This document shows positions 1-7,980 of a stretch of 64,000 nt of DNA, piece by piece. The DNA comes from Flavobacterium sp. N3904 (lineage in GTDB: Bacteria; Bacteroidota; Bacteroidia; Flavobacteriales; Flavobacteriaceae). The position numbers and the translations under genes are program-made. The stretch covers positions 3,513,501 to 3,577,500 of the forward strand of contig NZ_CP110009.1 in NCBI RefSeq assembly GCF_025947305.1, in the 5' to 3' direction. The first letter of the stretch is position 1, and every line of letters starts with the position of its first letter. The notes below the pieces were generated by a model. That model saw only the letters and a program-made list of their open reading frames with translations. It had not been told where the DNA came from and made no database searches.

Positions 1-194
1 TAATACATCTCTTGCACTCATAAAAATATATTTAAAGATTTGTTTGTTTTTATAACCTACTCAAATTTAGCAATTTATTATTTATGTGTGCGATTTTTAT
101 TCATTATTTTTTCATAAAATTTTAATTATTTGATAAAAAACTGATTCAAATAAAAAGAATCATTCCTACAGAATGGACGAGCTAAATACTACAA
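1..194. other. AT-rich intergenic edge, no gene seen
   Basis: Very AT-rich and without an open frame that looks coding. A short inverted pair, TGATTC/GAATCA, lies about 30 bp beyond the menD stop codon. It could be a weak terminator for menD, but the stem is only 6 bp. Confidence 0.4.
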
Positions 195-1856
195 CTATAT
201 CAATTCCTTGAAATACTGCAATAGAACAGTATTATTTTCTAAAGTTGGTGTAAAAACTTCCAAAATACTTGGTCGGTCATTTTGGGCATACAATGAATCT
301 AATCCTTCGAATAAACTCATCTCATCATTTGCAGCGGCATAATCCAAGCCATACATTTTTGCCAAATGTTCTGCTGTTAAGTTATGAGAAGTTTCAAAAA
401 AAGTATTAAAAACAGGCGTTTCATTATGTCCTGGTAAAATTCTAAAAATTCCTCCGCCTCCATTATTTATTAAAATGATTTTAAAGTTTTTCGGAATGTA
501 ATTGTTCCAAAGCGCATTGCTGTCGTACAAAAATCCAATATCTCCAGTTATAAAAACCGTTTGCTTGGCGTTGGCGGCAGCTGCACCAATAGCAGTAGAA
601 GTACTGCCGTCTATTCCGCTGGTACCTCGATTGCAATACACTTCGATGGATGGGTCTATGGGAATTAATTGGGCATAACGAATAGCCGAACTATTACTGA
701 TTTGCAATTGACTATTTTGAGGCAAAGTAGTAATTACTTTTTCGAATACTTTAAAATCAGTAAAAGGGATTTTAGACAGATAAATTTCGTGTTTCTCTTT
801 GCGTATGCCTTTAATTACATTTAAATTCGAGAAATAATTACTTTCAATTGTTTCTGTCAAAGGTAAAAAAGCATTGAAAAAAGCATTCGGTTCAATTTCA
901 AAATGATGTGTCAAACAACCAAATGTGTCATACGCTCTTAAAGAATCAATATGCCAATGGTATTTCGGCTGATACTTTCTTAGGAACGCTTTAATACGTT
1001 TGGAGACAACCATTCCTCCAAAAGTAATTAGAATTTCTGGTCGAAAATCTTCAAAATCTTCTGCTGAAAAAGGTGTAATTATGGTATCGATGTTACTTAT
1101 AAAACTGGAATGATGCACATTTGAAGTGTTTTCGGTCATTACCACAACCGATTCATCATTGGCAAAAGCTTCAATAGTTGAATCAGCGATAGCATGAGGG
1201 TCGTTTACACCTATCAATATCAATTTTCGGGAAGATTTGTTCCAAATGTTGGCGTATTGTTGTAATTCTTTGATATCAATCGTCTGTGGTTCTTTTGGGG
1301 AAGCGAAGACAAGACTATTGACACTTAGCTCTGAAACCGTTTCGTACAAAGGTTCTTCAAATGGCGCGTTGATGTGCACTGGTCCTTTTTGGTCAATAGC
1401 GGTGTTAATGGCTTCGTTAATTTTTCTATCATTCTCTTCAGAAACTGTTTCCAACAAATTGGCATTGTACAGCGAATGGTTGGCAAATACATTTTCCTGA
1501 CGAATGGTTTGACCATCGCCAATGTCAATCTTGCTCTGCGGTCGGTCTGCCGAAATCACAATTAATGGAATCTGGCTGTAGAATGCTTCTGCAAAAGCAG
1601 GATAATAGTTCAACAAAGCCGATCCAGAAGTACAAACAAGAACGGTGGGTTTACCAGTTTGCTGGGCTATTCCTAAGGCAAAAAAGGCTGCAGCACGCTC
1701 GTCGGCAATGCTATAACATTGAAAAGCAGGATTACTGGCAAAACCTATTGTAAGGGGGGCATTTCTTGAACCCGGAGATATGATAATGTTGATTATTTCT
1801 TTGGCTAAAAAAATTTGAAGTATACTTTGTGCTAAAGGTATTTTGGGGTAAGTCAT
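195..1856 (-). CDS. menD: MenD, SEPHCHC synthase (menaquinone biosynthesis)
   Basis: Thiamine-diphosphate enzyme that joins isochorismate and 2-oxoglutarate to give SEPHCHC, the first committed step towards menaquinone; it is cytosolic. At 553 aa it has the usual MenD length. The N-terminal pyrimidine-binding half carries SPGSRNAPL (about 27-35) and the conserved Glu in ADERAAAFFALG (E53). The C-terminal half has the ThDP/Mg motif starting TGDIGFLYDSNALW (about 437) and ending in INNGGGGIF. No other men gene is in view, so the pathway is split around the chromosome. A TAACTTTG promoter-like box lies about 65 bp upstream. The leader between box and start is a run of TTTAAA-type simple repeats. 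Confidence 0.95.
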   Translation of the reverse strand: MTYPKIPLAQSILQIFLAKEIINIIISPGSRNAPLTIGFASNPAFQCYSIADERAAAFFALGIAQQTGKPTVLVCTSGSALLNYYPAFAEAFYSQIPLIVISADRPQSKIDIGDGQTIRQENVFANHSLYNANLLETVSEENDRKINEAINTAIDQKGPVHINAPFEEPLYETVSELSVNSLVFASPKEPQTIDIKELQQYANIWNKSSRKLILIGVNDPHAIADSTIEAFANDESVVVMTENTSNVHHSSFISNIDTIITPFSAEDFEDFRPEILITFGGMVVSKRIKAFLRKYQPKYHWHIDSLRAYDTFGCLTHHFEIEPNAFFNAFLPLTETIESNYFSNLNVIKGIRKEKHEIYLSKIPFTDFKVFEKVITTLPQNSQLQISNSSAIRYAQLIPIDPSIEVYCNRGTSGIDGSTSTAIGAAAANAKQTVFITGDIGFLYDSNALWNNYIPKNFKIILINNGGGGIFRILPGHNETPVFNTFFETSHNLTAEHLAKMYGLDYAAANDEMSLFEGLDSLYAQNDRPSILEVFTPTLENNTVLLQYFKELI

Positions 1857-1918
1857 TTAAAAGATTTAAAAGTTTAAAGTTTAAAAGTTTAAAAACAAAA
1901 CTTCTAAAAAGTGTTTTG

Positions 1919-1926
1919 CAAAGTTA
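1919..1926 (-). promoter_or_regulatory. Putative -7 box of menD
   Basis: Read on the minus strand the bases are TAACTTTG, matching the Bacteroidota TAnnTTTG -7 element. I see no good TTG at the expected upstream spacing, so this rests on the -7 box alone. Confidence 0.4.
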
Positions 1927-1969
1927 CAAAGTTGCCAAGGGTTTTCCATTCATTTCGGGCTATTTTTCT

Positions 1970-1977
1970 TAAATTTG
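1970..1977 (+). promoter_or_regulatory. Putative -7 box of the GNAT gene
   Basis: TAAATTTG fits the Bacteroidota TAnnTTTG -7 consensus and ends 20 bp before the ATG, so transcripts would have a very short leader. No clear -33 TTG is seen. Confidence 0.4.
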
Positions 1978-1997
1978 AAATCAATAAATAGCTACAG

Positions 1998-2495
1998 ATG
2001 AAAATCAAATTAAGACCCTACCAAACCGAGGATACGCAAGCCATATTGGATATTATCAATTATAATATTCTAAACTCAACGGCTTTATATGATTACAACA
2101 TTCGAACTTACGAACAGCAAAAGGCAATATTGGAAGAAAAAATCAACAAACATTTTCCTGTAATTGTTGCAAAACAGGATGGTAAAGTGGTTGGTTTTGG
2201 GATGTATAGTGAATTTCGATTTAGAGAAGCCTATAAATACACCGTAGAACATTCTGTTTATGTCGATAAAGAACATCATGGAAAAGGAATTGGAAAATTA
2301 TTATTATATGAATTGATACAATTGGCCAAAAACCAAAAATTACACACTATGATTGCTGTAATCGATGCCGAAAACCAAAGCAGTGTCGATTTTCATGAAA
2401 AATTTGGATTTAAAACCGTTGGAATCATCAAAGAATCTGGTTATAAATTTGATCGTTGGTTGCATTCGGTTTTTATGCAATTGATTTTGGAGTGA
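1998..2495 (+). CDS. GNAT-family N-acetyltransferase, phosphinothricin-acetyltransferase-like
   Basis: Small (165 aa) acetyl-CoA-dependent N-acetyltransferase. The acetyl-CoA pyrophosphate loop is visible as HHGKGIGKLLL (about 94-104), preceded by the VYVDKEHHG strand. The tail FHEKFGFKTVG is typical of the Pat/bar-like branch that acetylates small amines or amino-acid analogues. The substrate cannot be read from sequence. It is divergent from menD with 141 bp between starts and is probably transcribed alone. It has no signal peptide and is predicted cytosolic. The family call is firm; the Pat-like subgroup is likely because of length and the FHxKFGF motif. Confidence 0.85.
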   Translation: MKIKLRPYQTEDTQAILDIINYNILNSTALYDYNIRTYEQQKAILEEKINKHFPVIVAKQDGKVVGFGMYSEFRFREAYKYTVEHSVYVDKEHHGKGIGKLLLYELIQLAKNQKLHTMIAVIDAENQSSVDFHEKFGFKTVGIIKESGYKFDRWLHSVFMQLILE

Positions 2496-2576
2496 AATAA
2501 AGTCAGAAACAGTAAAGTCTTGTTGTTGCCAATTTGACTTTATGACTTTATAAACTTACGACTTATAACTTTATAG

Positions 2577-2584
2577 TATCTTTG
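2577..2584 (+). promoter_or_regulatory. Promoter of the dus gene
   Basis: TATCTTTG matches TAnnTTTG, with a TTA 18 bp upstream (2556-2558) as the -33 element. The predicted transcript starts about 10 bp before the ATG at 2602. The DNA just upstream is built from imperfect GACTTTAT/ACTTATAA direct repeats. Confidence 0.6.
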
Positions 2585-2601
2585 CATCTTTTACAAATAC
2601 T

Positions 2602-3549
2602 ATGAGCTTTACCCTCCTTTCTTCACCCTTACAAGGATTTACCGATTTTAGATTTCGAAATGCCATCAACAAATACTTCGGTGGTATTGACACCTATTAC
2701 TCCCCATACATTCGTCTGAACGGTAAATTGGTTATAAAATCATCTTACGAAAGAGATTTGCTTCCTGAAAACAACATTGGCCTTGAAGTTATTCCGCAAA
2801 TTATAACCAATGACGCAGACGAATTTATATTTGTTGCTAAATATGTCAAAGAATTAGGATATAAGGAATTGAACTGGAATTTGGGTTGTCCTTACCCTAT
2901 GGTTACAAAATCCGGTATGGGTTCCGGTCTTATCAGCAATACCGAAAAAATCAATCATATTCTAGAAAGAGTCCATAATGAAACCGACATTATTGTGTCT
3001 ATGAAAATGCGTTTGGGCTATGATACTAGCGAAGAAATTCTGGACCTCTTACCCATTTTAGACAATTACCCAATAAAAAACATTGCCATACACGCGCGTA
3101 TAGGGAAACAACTGTATAAAGGTGGCGTACATCTGGATGCGTTTCAACAATGCATTGACAACACCAAACACAAATTGTATTACAACGGTGATATTACTTC
3201 GGTGTCTAAATTCCACGAAATGCAAGAACGCTTTCCAACTATTGACCATTGGATGATTGGTAGAGGATTAATCTCAGATCCTTTTTTGCCGAGCATGATT
3301 AAAAGCGATGCTTCCGATTATCCAAAAAATAAAATGGAATTGTTTAGTGATTTTCACGACACTTTATATCAAGGTTATAGCGAATCATTATCGGGATCAA
3401 CTCATATACTTTTGAAGATGCATCATTTATGGGAATATTTTTCGGTTATATTTTCAAATCCGCATAAAGTTCATAAAAACATTAAAAAGTCCAAAAGCAT
3501 CAAAAATTACGAAGCTACGGTTAAGGAAGTTATTGCTAAAGAAAAGTAG
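2602..3549 (+). CDS. dus: tRNA-dihydrouridine synthase (DusC-like)
   Basis: FMN-dependent enzyme that reduces specific uridines in tRNA to dihydrouridine. The 315 aa form one TIM-barrel. SPLQGFTDFRFR at the N terminus is the flavin-binding opening, NWNLGCPYPMVTKSG carries the conserved GCP of the active-site loop, MKMRLGYD follows, and NGDI plus MIGRGLISDPF form the phosphate-binding end of the barrel. Length and the early PLQG/DxxFR motif favour the DusC-like short class over DusA/DusB, but positional specificity cannot be decided here. It stands alone, reads towards gpx, and is separated from it by a shared terminator. Confidence 0.9.
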   Translation: MSFTLLSSPLQGFTDFRFRNAINKYFGGIDTYYSPYIRLNGKLVIKSSYERDLLPENNIGLEVIPQIITNDADEFIFVAKYVKELGYKELNWNLGCPYPMVTKSGMGSGLISNTEKINHILERVHNETDIIVSMKMRLGYDTSEEILDLLPILDNYPIKNIAIHARIGKQLYKGGVHLDAFQQCIDNTKHKLYYNGDITSVSKFHEMQERFPTIDHWMIGRGLISDPFLPSMIKSDASDYPKNKMELFSDFHDTLYQGYSESLSGSTHILLKMHHLWEYFSVIFSNPHKVHKNIKKSKSIKNYEATVKEVIAKEK

Positions 3550-3603
3550 AATAGTTATGTTTTTCTGAGCCATATTAAGATGAATAAGTTCATTTAAGTC
3601 CAT

Positions 3604-3636
3604 AAAAAAAGAGCTTGCATTACAAACTCTTTTTTT
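3604..3636. terminator. Bidirectional terminator between dus and gpx
   Basis: Stem AAAAAAAGAG / CTCTTTTTTT with a further TTG/CAA pair near the loop. It sits between two convergent genes and has a T-run on either strand, so it can serve both. Confidence 0.75.
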
Positions 3637-3666
3637 CTAAACTGATTTACTAAATACTTTCTAAAA

Positions 3667-4212
3667 TTACGCTTTAATCCAATTCACAATTTCTGGATCC
3701 GTTGGTAACGTTTTTGGCGAAATTACTTTTACTAATTCCCCTTTTTCGTTGATAAGGTATTTTTGAAAATTCCATTGTACTTCAGAATCCTCCAAACCAT
3801 TTTTAGATTTCTTGGTCAAAAACTGATAAACGGCACACATATCATCTCCTTTTACAGAGACCTTGTCCATCATAGGGAATGTAACTCCATAGTTTTGCTG
3901 ACAGAAAGTCGCGATTTCTGCATTAGTTCCCGGTTCTTGCGAAGCAAAATTATTCGCAGGAAAACCTACTATCACAAAACCTTTAGCCGAATATTCTTTA
4001 TACAAAGCTTCTAAATCCTTGTACTGCGGAGTCAAACCACATTTTGAAGCCGTATTGACAATCATAACTTTTTTGCCTTTTAGTGTGGCAAAATCAAAAG
4101 TCTTACCATATAAATCTTCGACTTTAAATTGATAAATGGTTTGTTTCACTTGAGCTTGAATTTGAATACTTAAAAAGAACATCGCGCAGATTGCTACTAC
4201 TAATTTTTTCAT
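3667..4212 (-). CDS. Secreted glutathione/thioredoxin peroxidase family protein
   Basis: Reduces hydroperoxides. The 181 aa begin with a signal peptide (MKKLVVAICAMFFLSIQIQAQ), so the enzyme probably works in the periplasm. The peroxidatic Cys is in NTASKCGLTPQYK. The Gln/Trp partners of the catalytic tetrad appear in FPANNFASQEPGT and WNFQKYL, and a second Cys in FCQQNYG could act as resolving Cys, implying thioredoxin rather than glutathione as donor. There is Cys, not selenocysteine. It is single-gene with its own terminator. Family placement is firm; the reductant is inference. Confidence 0.9.
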   Translation of the reverse strand: MKKLVVAICAMFFLSIQIQAQVKQTIYQFKVEDLYGKTFDFATLKGKKVMIVNTASKCGLTPQYKDLEALYKEYSAKGFVIVGFPANNFASQEPGTNAEIATFCQQNYGVTFPMMDKVSVKGDDMCAVYQFLTKKSKNGLEDSEVQWNFQKYLINEKGELVKVISPKTLPTDPEIVNWIKA

Positions 4213-4442
4213 GATTTATTTTTTTTATAAAATTAAGAAATTATTTGCGTTATCATCTTTTTTTTTACCTGAACAAAAGTTAATTAAAACAGAAAGAACA
4301 ACCTATCAATTGTACACTTTAGCAAGCTCAAATTTTGGAGCTGTGTAAAAACAAAAAGATTCTACTTTTCAGTTGAATCTTTTTAACTTTCCATTAAGTC
4401 TATTGACCAAAACTGTTGCAGTGGTAGTTAAAGGATGTTACT

Positions 4443-5237
4443 TTATTTAAACGTTATTGGTATCGAATAGAATAATTTTACATATTTATTATGCTCTTTT
4501 GCAGGATTCCAAGTCGGGGATGAGTAAATAACTCTAATTGCTTCGGCATCTAAAAAGCGGTTCACACTTTTAGCAATTTTTATATCTTCAACTTCACCCA
4601 AAGTGTTTACATAAAATTCAATTACAACTGTGCCGTGACTATCATTGGCTTCAAGCGGATATCTAACATTTTTTAAGACCCATCTGGTAAAATTATTTGC
4701 ATCACCCCCCTGAAAACTTGCTAAGTGCTCAGCACTAGAAATATCAATTTCCTTTCCTTCATCATCAAAAAACTTATAATTAATTCTTTTATTTTTGATG
4801 TAGTTTTCATTAGCACAGATCTTTCCAGTTTCAGAATACCAAATCCAATTTCCATTTTTTTTACCTTGCACATATTCACCTTCTGATTCTAAAGTTCCAT
4901 TTTCTAGATAGTTTTTCCATTTTCCATTTTGTTTATTCTTTAGGTAATTTCCTTCTGATTTAACATTACCATTTTCAAAAAAGTATTTAAAAAAACCTTC
5001 CCTAAAAGTACCTTTCTTGTTTGTATAAGTTCCAGTCATTTGGATACTGCCATTTTTATAATAATCGTTTGCTACATAAATTTTATCTGAAATAAAAAAT
5101 TTCCTGCTAAAAGAGGCATTCTCAATGTTTTTTATTTCTTTCCAATTTTGATCGTAAAATGTAGTAATAGTGTCTTGTGCTACAGAATATTGAATAATAA
5201 AGATAGCAATTAGTAAGTGTAATTTCTTTTGATGCAT
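4443..5237 (-). CDS. Secreted MORN-repeat protein with TonB C-terminal domain
   Basis: A signal peptide (MHQKKLHLLIAIFIIQYSVAQ) is followed by about four to five YwqK-type MORN_2 repeats (about residues 60-150), of the form NGxxxxEGxYxxxKxxGxWxxY. The C-terminal half (about 180-264) is a TonB_C-like domain, with GTVVIEFYVNTLGEVEDIKI and the terminal SIPITFK strand. Unlike true TonB it has no N-terminal anchor plus Pro-rich linker, so it probably does not energise receptors directly. Such fusions recur in Bacteroidota but their role is unknown to me. It is monocistronic with a 230 bp gap to gpx. Domain calls are good; function is open. Confidence 0.75.
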   Translation of the reverse strand: MHQKKLHLLIAIFIIQYSVAQDTITTFYDQNWKEIKNIENASFSRKFFISDKIYVANDYYKNGSIQMTGTYTNKKGTFREGFFKYFFENGNVKSEGNYLKNKQNGKWKNYLENGTLESEGEYVQGKKNGNWIWYSETGKICANENYIKNKRINYKFFDDEGKEIDISSAEHLASFQGGDANNFTRWVLKNVRYPLEANDSHGTVVIEFYVNTLGEVEDIKIAKSVNRFLDAEAIRVIYSSPTWNPAKEHNKYVKLFYSIPITFK

Positions 5238-5774
5238 TATTTTGTTTTTAGTTGTAATACCATATAACTTAAATACTCGTTACTTTCTAGCGAATATATA
5301 CCAAAAATAGAGTAGATTATTGCTATAGGTTGGCGGTTTTGAAGCAAATATAGATATAATGTTTTTATTACAAATCACCAAAAGGGTTTTTATTTGTAGA
5401 CTATTTTTCGTACTAACTAGCCGCACCAATTTTGGCATGTTACCGCTGATAGATCTCAATATTTATTGATAACGTAATCGGTTGAACTATCTACTAACAC
5501 AGCTCAATGGCACTTTAATTATAAAAAAGTATAATTTAATTATTTAAAAGGTATCATTCAATAATTCGAAAAATAGAGAGTTAATATACAAATAATAGAG
5601 CGACACTCTACCATTTGCAGACTACACCAAAAACAAAAACCTGGTAACTAATTACCAGGTTTAAGAATACTGTTTTCTCAGAAAAAACAATATTAATTCA
5701 AAATAAAAAACACATTAAAATACAAATAACCAAACTCAATCTTAACAATTACAACTTTTATTTTTGAATTTATT
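5238..5774. other. 537 bp intergenic region
   Basis: AT-rich and without a credible gene. The only clear structure is the terminator hairpin near its right end (5625-5662), which serves the amino-sugar operon. The left part is the upstream region of the MORN/TonB-C gene; I cannot place a convincing promoter in it. Confidence 0.5.
5625..5662 (-). terminator. Terminator of the amino-sugar operon
   Basis: Perfect 11-bp stem AAACCTGGTAA / TTACCAGGTTT around a CTAA loop (5637-5662). Read leftward it is followed by a GTTTTTGTTTTT tract. It lies about 110 bp after the hexosaminidase stop codon. Confidence 0.8.
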
Positions 5775-7847
5775 TTAAGCTTGAACTAACTTTTTTAGGC
5801 TATTGTAAACCGCAAGTTCAACATCGGCATGTTCTTTTGAATTGCATTGCTCCAATAAATTATTCAGCACAGTAGCATCAACATTTTGTTTCTTATCCAT
5901 TTTAAGCAGCAATTGTTCTGATAAACTACTTAAATTTTTTGAAATAGGTAAAAGTGGTTGAATTAGTGGGGCATTTAGACTTAATTGAATTAAATCTGAA
6001 TTCATTTTAATCCATTTATTTAAATAATTAGTAACTAATAATTGATTCTCAATGGATTTATTATTTAAATAAGAATCAACTGCTGTATTAAACCCCAAAG
6101 CATCAAATGCATCGGGCGTACAAGCGTCTGCAAACAAAGTAAATGGTGAATAGGTCTGATATTCTGTACCTTGAGCATTTCTTGAATATTTTTTAAGCGG
6201 CTCACATATATTGGACAAATCCTCTAAAGCTTCATTTTTCTGATTGTTACTGATGTTTCTCAATAAGGCTTCTTTACTTTTAAGATGGGTTAAGCCCAGT
6301 TCCTCAAGTCTAAATGAAACGGTTTTCAATCTTTTACGCAAACTTACTATATCAGTAATATTTTCATTCGACCATAATCTTTCGGCAATTGCAGCAGTCC
6401 TTGGCCAAATTCTGGAATCAATAGTAGAAGGAGTTACCAATTCTGACCACAGCGTGGCTTCGCCTCCCAAAATTCTTGCTTTTTCTACTTCAGTTAGCAC
6501 CACATTTTTGGGCATTGGATCTACTGTATAATGATCTTCTACTCCAAACATTAAATCAATATAATACCCATTGGACAAAACGGTTTTGTACCCTCCCTTT
6601 ACGGCGTCAACAAGCGATTTTCCAGCAGGAACACCCTCATTGGTCCCTTTCCAGGAATGTATTATGGCGTCTTGCGACATGTTTTTGGTCATTATTTCTT
6701 CCCAGCCCATTAACTCTTTATTGTGTTTTTTGAGCATCGGAATCAGTTGCATCGTAAAATAGGTTTGCAATTCGTGATTGTTTACCAGATTGTGTTTCTT
6801 TTTGAATTCCTGAATTTTTGGGTTAGCATCCCAATCTTTACCCTCGTTTTCATCCCCACCTATGTGAAAAAATTTCCCGGGAAAGAGCGGACAAACTTCG
6901 TCAAAAAATTCGCTAATCAACTGATAGGTCTTAGGATTTGAAGGGTCTAATGTTGGAGAAAAAATTCCTGAATTTCGTTCTAATGAGTAGGATTGAATTT
7001 GAGTAAATTTTTGCTCTTTTTCGCCAGAATTCACATTCAAAGTGACCACTTTGCTCCCAATTTCTGGATACGCCGTAAGTATTGCCGATCCATGTCCGGG
7101 CATATCTATTTCGGGAACTACCAGAATGCCCCTATCAGCCGCATATTGAACAATATTTTTTATTTCTTCCTGCGTATAATAATTTCCATCCGATGCCATC
7201 TGAATTAGTTTCGGGTGTTTTTTCATTTCGATTCTCCAGCCTTGATCGTCTACCAAATGCCAATGAAAAACGTTCATTTTTACCGCAGCCATACCATCCA
7301 GATTTCTCTTAATGACATCAACAGGCATAAAATGTCTTGCCCCGTCAATCATCAAACCTCTCCAAGTAAATCTAGGAAAATCAGAAATTTTTGAAATTGG
7401 AAAATAAAAAGAATCTTTATTGTTTTGTAGCAATTGCACTAGTGTTTCGAGTGCATGCAAAGCACCCAAATCGGTAGTTGCATTTATCGTGATTTTATTC
7501 TTTGCAATGTCCAGCAAGTAACTTTCGTCTTCATACAATTCTATTTTTCCGCTGCGAACACAATTAATTTGCAATTCGGCATCAGGAACTTCATTCAATC
7601 CAGTTACAAATCCTTGATAAAAAAACATTCCTGTTCGTCCATCCAGTCGTCTCAAAAAACGGGTAGCCCCACTAAAAATTCTTTGATTTGGTGCCCCTGT
7701 AATATTGACTTTAAAATTTTTGGTCAAAGCAAAACTACCCTCCGTTACAGTTATATTTTGAGGCCAGGGCATTACATCTAATTGCTCCTTATTGATTTGG
7801 GCAGTAGTGATAAAAGAGGCAAATAGAAAAATTATTACGTATTTCAT
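5775..7847 (-). CDS. Secreted beta-N-acetylhexosaminidase, GH20
   Basis: Removes terminal GlcNAc/GalNAc from glycans by substrate-assisted catalysis. A signal peptide (MKYVIIFLFASFITTAQ) points to periplasm or surface. A GH20b domain covers about 25-150 and the catalytic barrel about 155-510. FHWHLVDDQGWRIE (about 194), PEIDMPGHG (about 246) and the catalytic Asp-Glu pair in HIGGDE (D332, E333) are all present. Residues from about 520 form an extra C-terminal helical region. The 690 aa length is normal for Bacteroidota enzymes. It is the last gene of the susC-susD-nagB operon and supplies monosaccharides to it. The linkage cleaved (chitin oligomers or host/algal N-glycans) cannot be read from the sequence. 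Confidence 0.93.
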   Translation of the reverse strand: MKYVIIFLFASFITTAQINKEQLDVMPWPQNITVTEGSFALTKNFKVNITGAPNQRIFSGATRFLRRLDGRTGMFFYQGFVTGLNEVPDAELQINCVRSGKIELYEDESYLLDIAKNKITINATTDLGALHALETLVQLLQNNKDSFYFPISKISDFPRFTWRGLMIDGARHFMPVDVIKRNLDGMAAVKMNVFHWHLVDDQGWRIEMKKHPKLIQMASDGNYYTQEEIKNIVQYAADRGILVVPEIDMPGHGSAILTAYPEIGSKVVTLNVNSGEKEQKFTQIQSYSLERNSGIFSPTLDPSNPKTYQLISEFFDEVCPLFPGKFFHIGGDENEGKDWDANPKIQEFKKKHNLVNNHELQTYFTMQLIPMLKKHNKELMGWEEIMTKNMSQDAIIHSWKGTNEGVPAGKSLVDAVKGGYKTVLSNGYYIDLMFGVEDHYTVDPMPKNVVLTEVEKARILGGEATLWSELVTPSTIDSRIWPRTAAIAERLWSNENITDIVSLRKRLKTVSFRLEELGLTHLKSKEALLRNISNNQKNEALEDLSNICEPLKKYSRNAQGTEYQTYSPFTLFADACTPDAFDALGFNTAVDSYLNNKSIENQLLVTNYLNKWIKMNSDLIQLSLNAPLIQPLLPISKNLSSLSEQLLLKMDKKQNVDATVLNNLLEQCNSKEHADVELAVYNSLKKLVQA

Positions 7848-7980
7848 TTTTTGTGCTGGAAGGTAAATTAATATCTAATTTTAGAATAATGGGCAATAGA
7901 AAGTAGAACTAAATTCAAAATTTAATGCTAATTCACGTCAATTATGAATTTAGTTCCTGCATTCTCAAACAAAAGTATTT

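Noticed and set aside
1237..1753. Three short plus-strand open frames inside menD
   Set aside because: They are antisense to strong MenD motifs and have no features of their own.
2521..2580. Simple GACTTTAT/ACTTATAA repeats before dus
   Set aside because: Too short and degenerate to call an element; probably promoter-proximal AT-rich drift.
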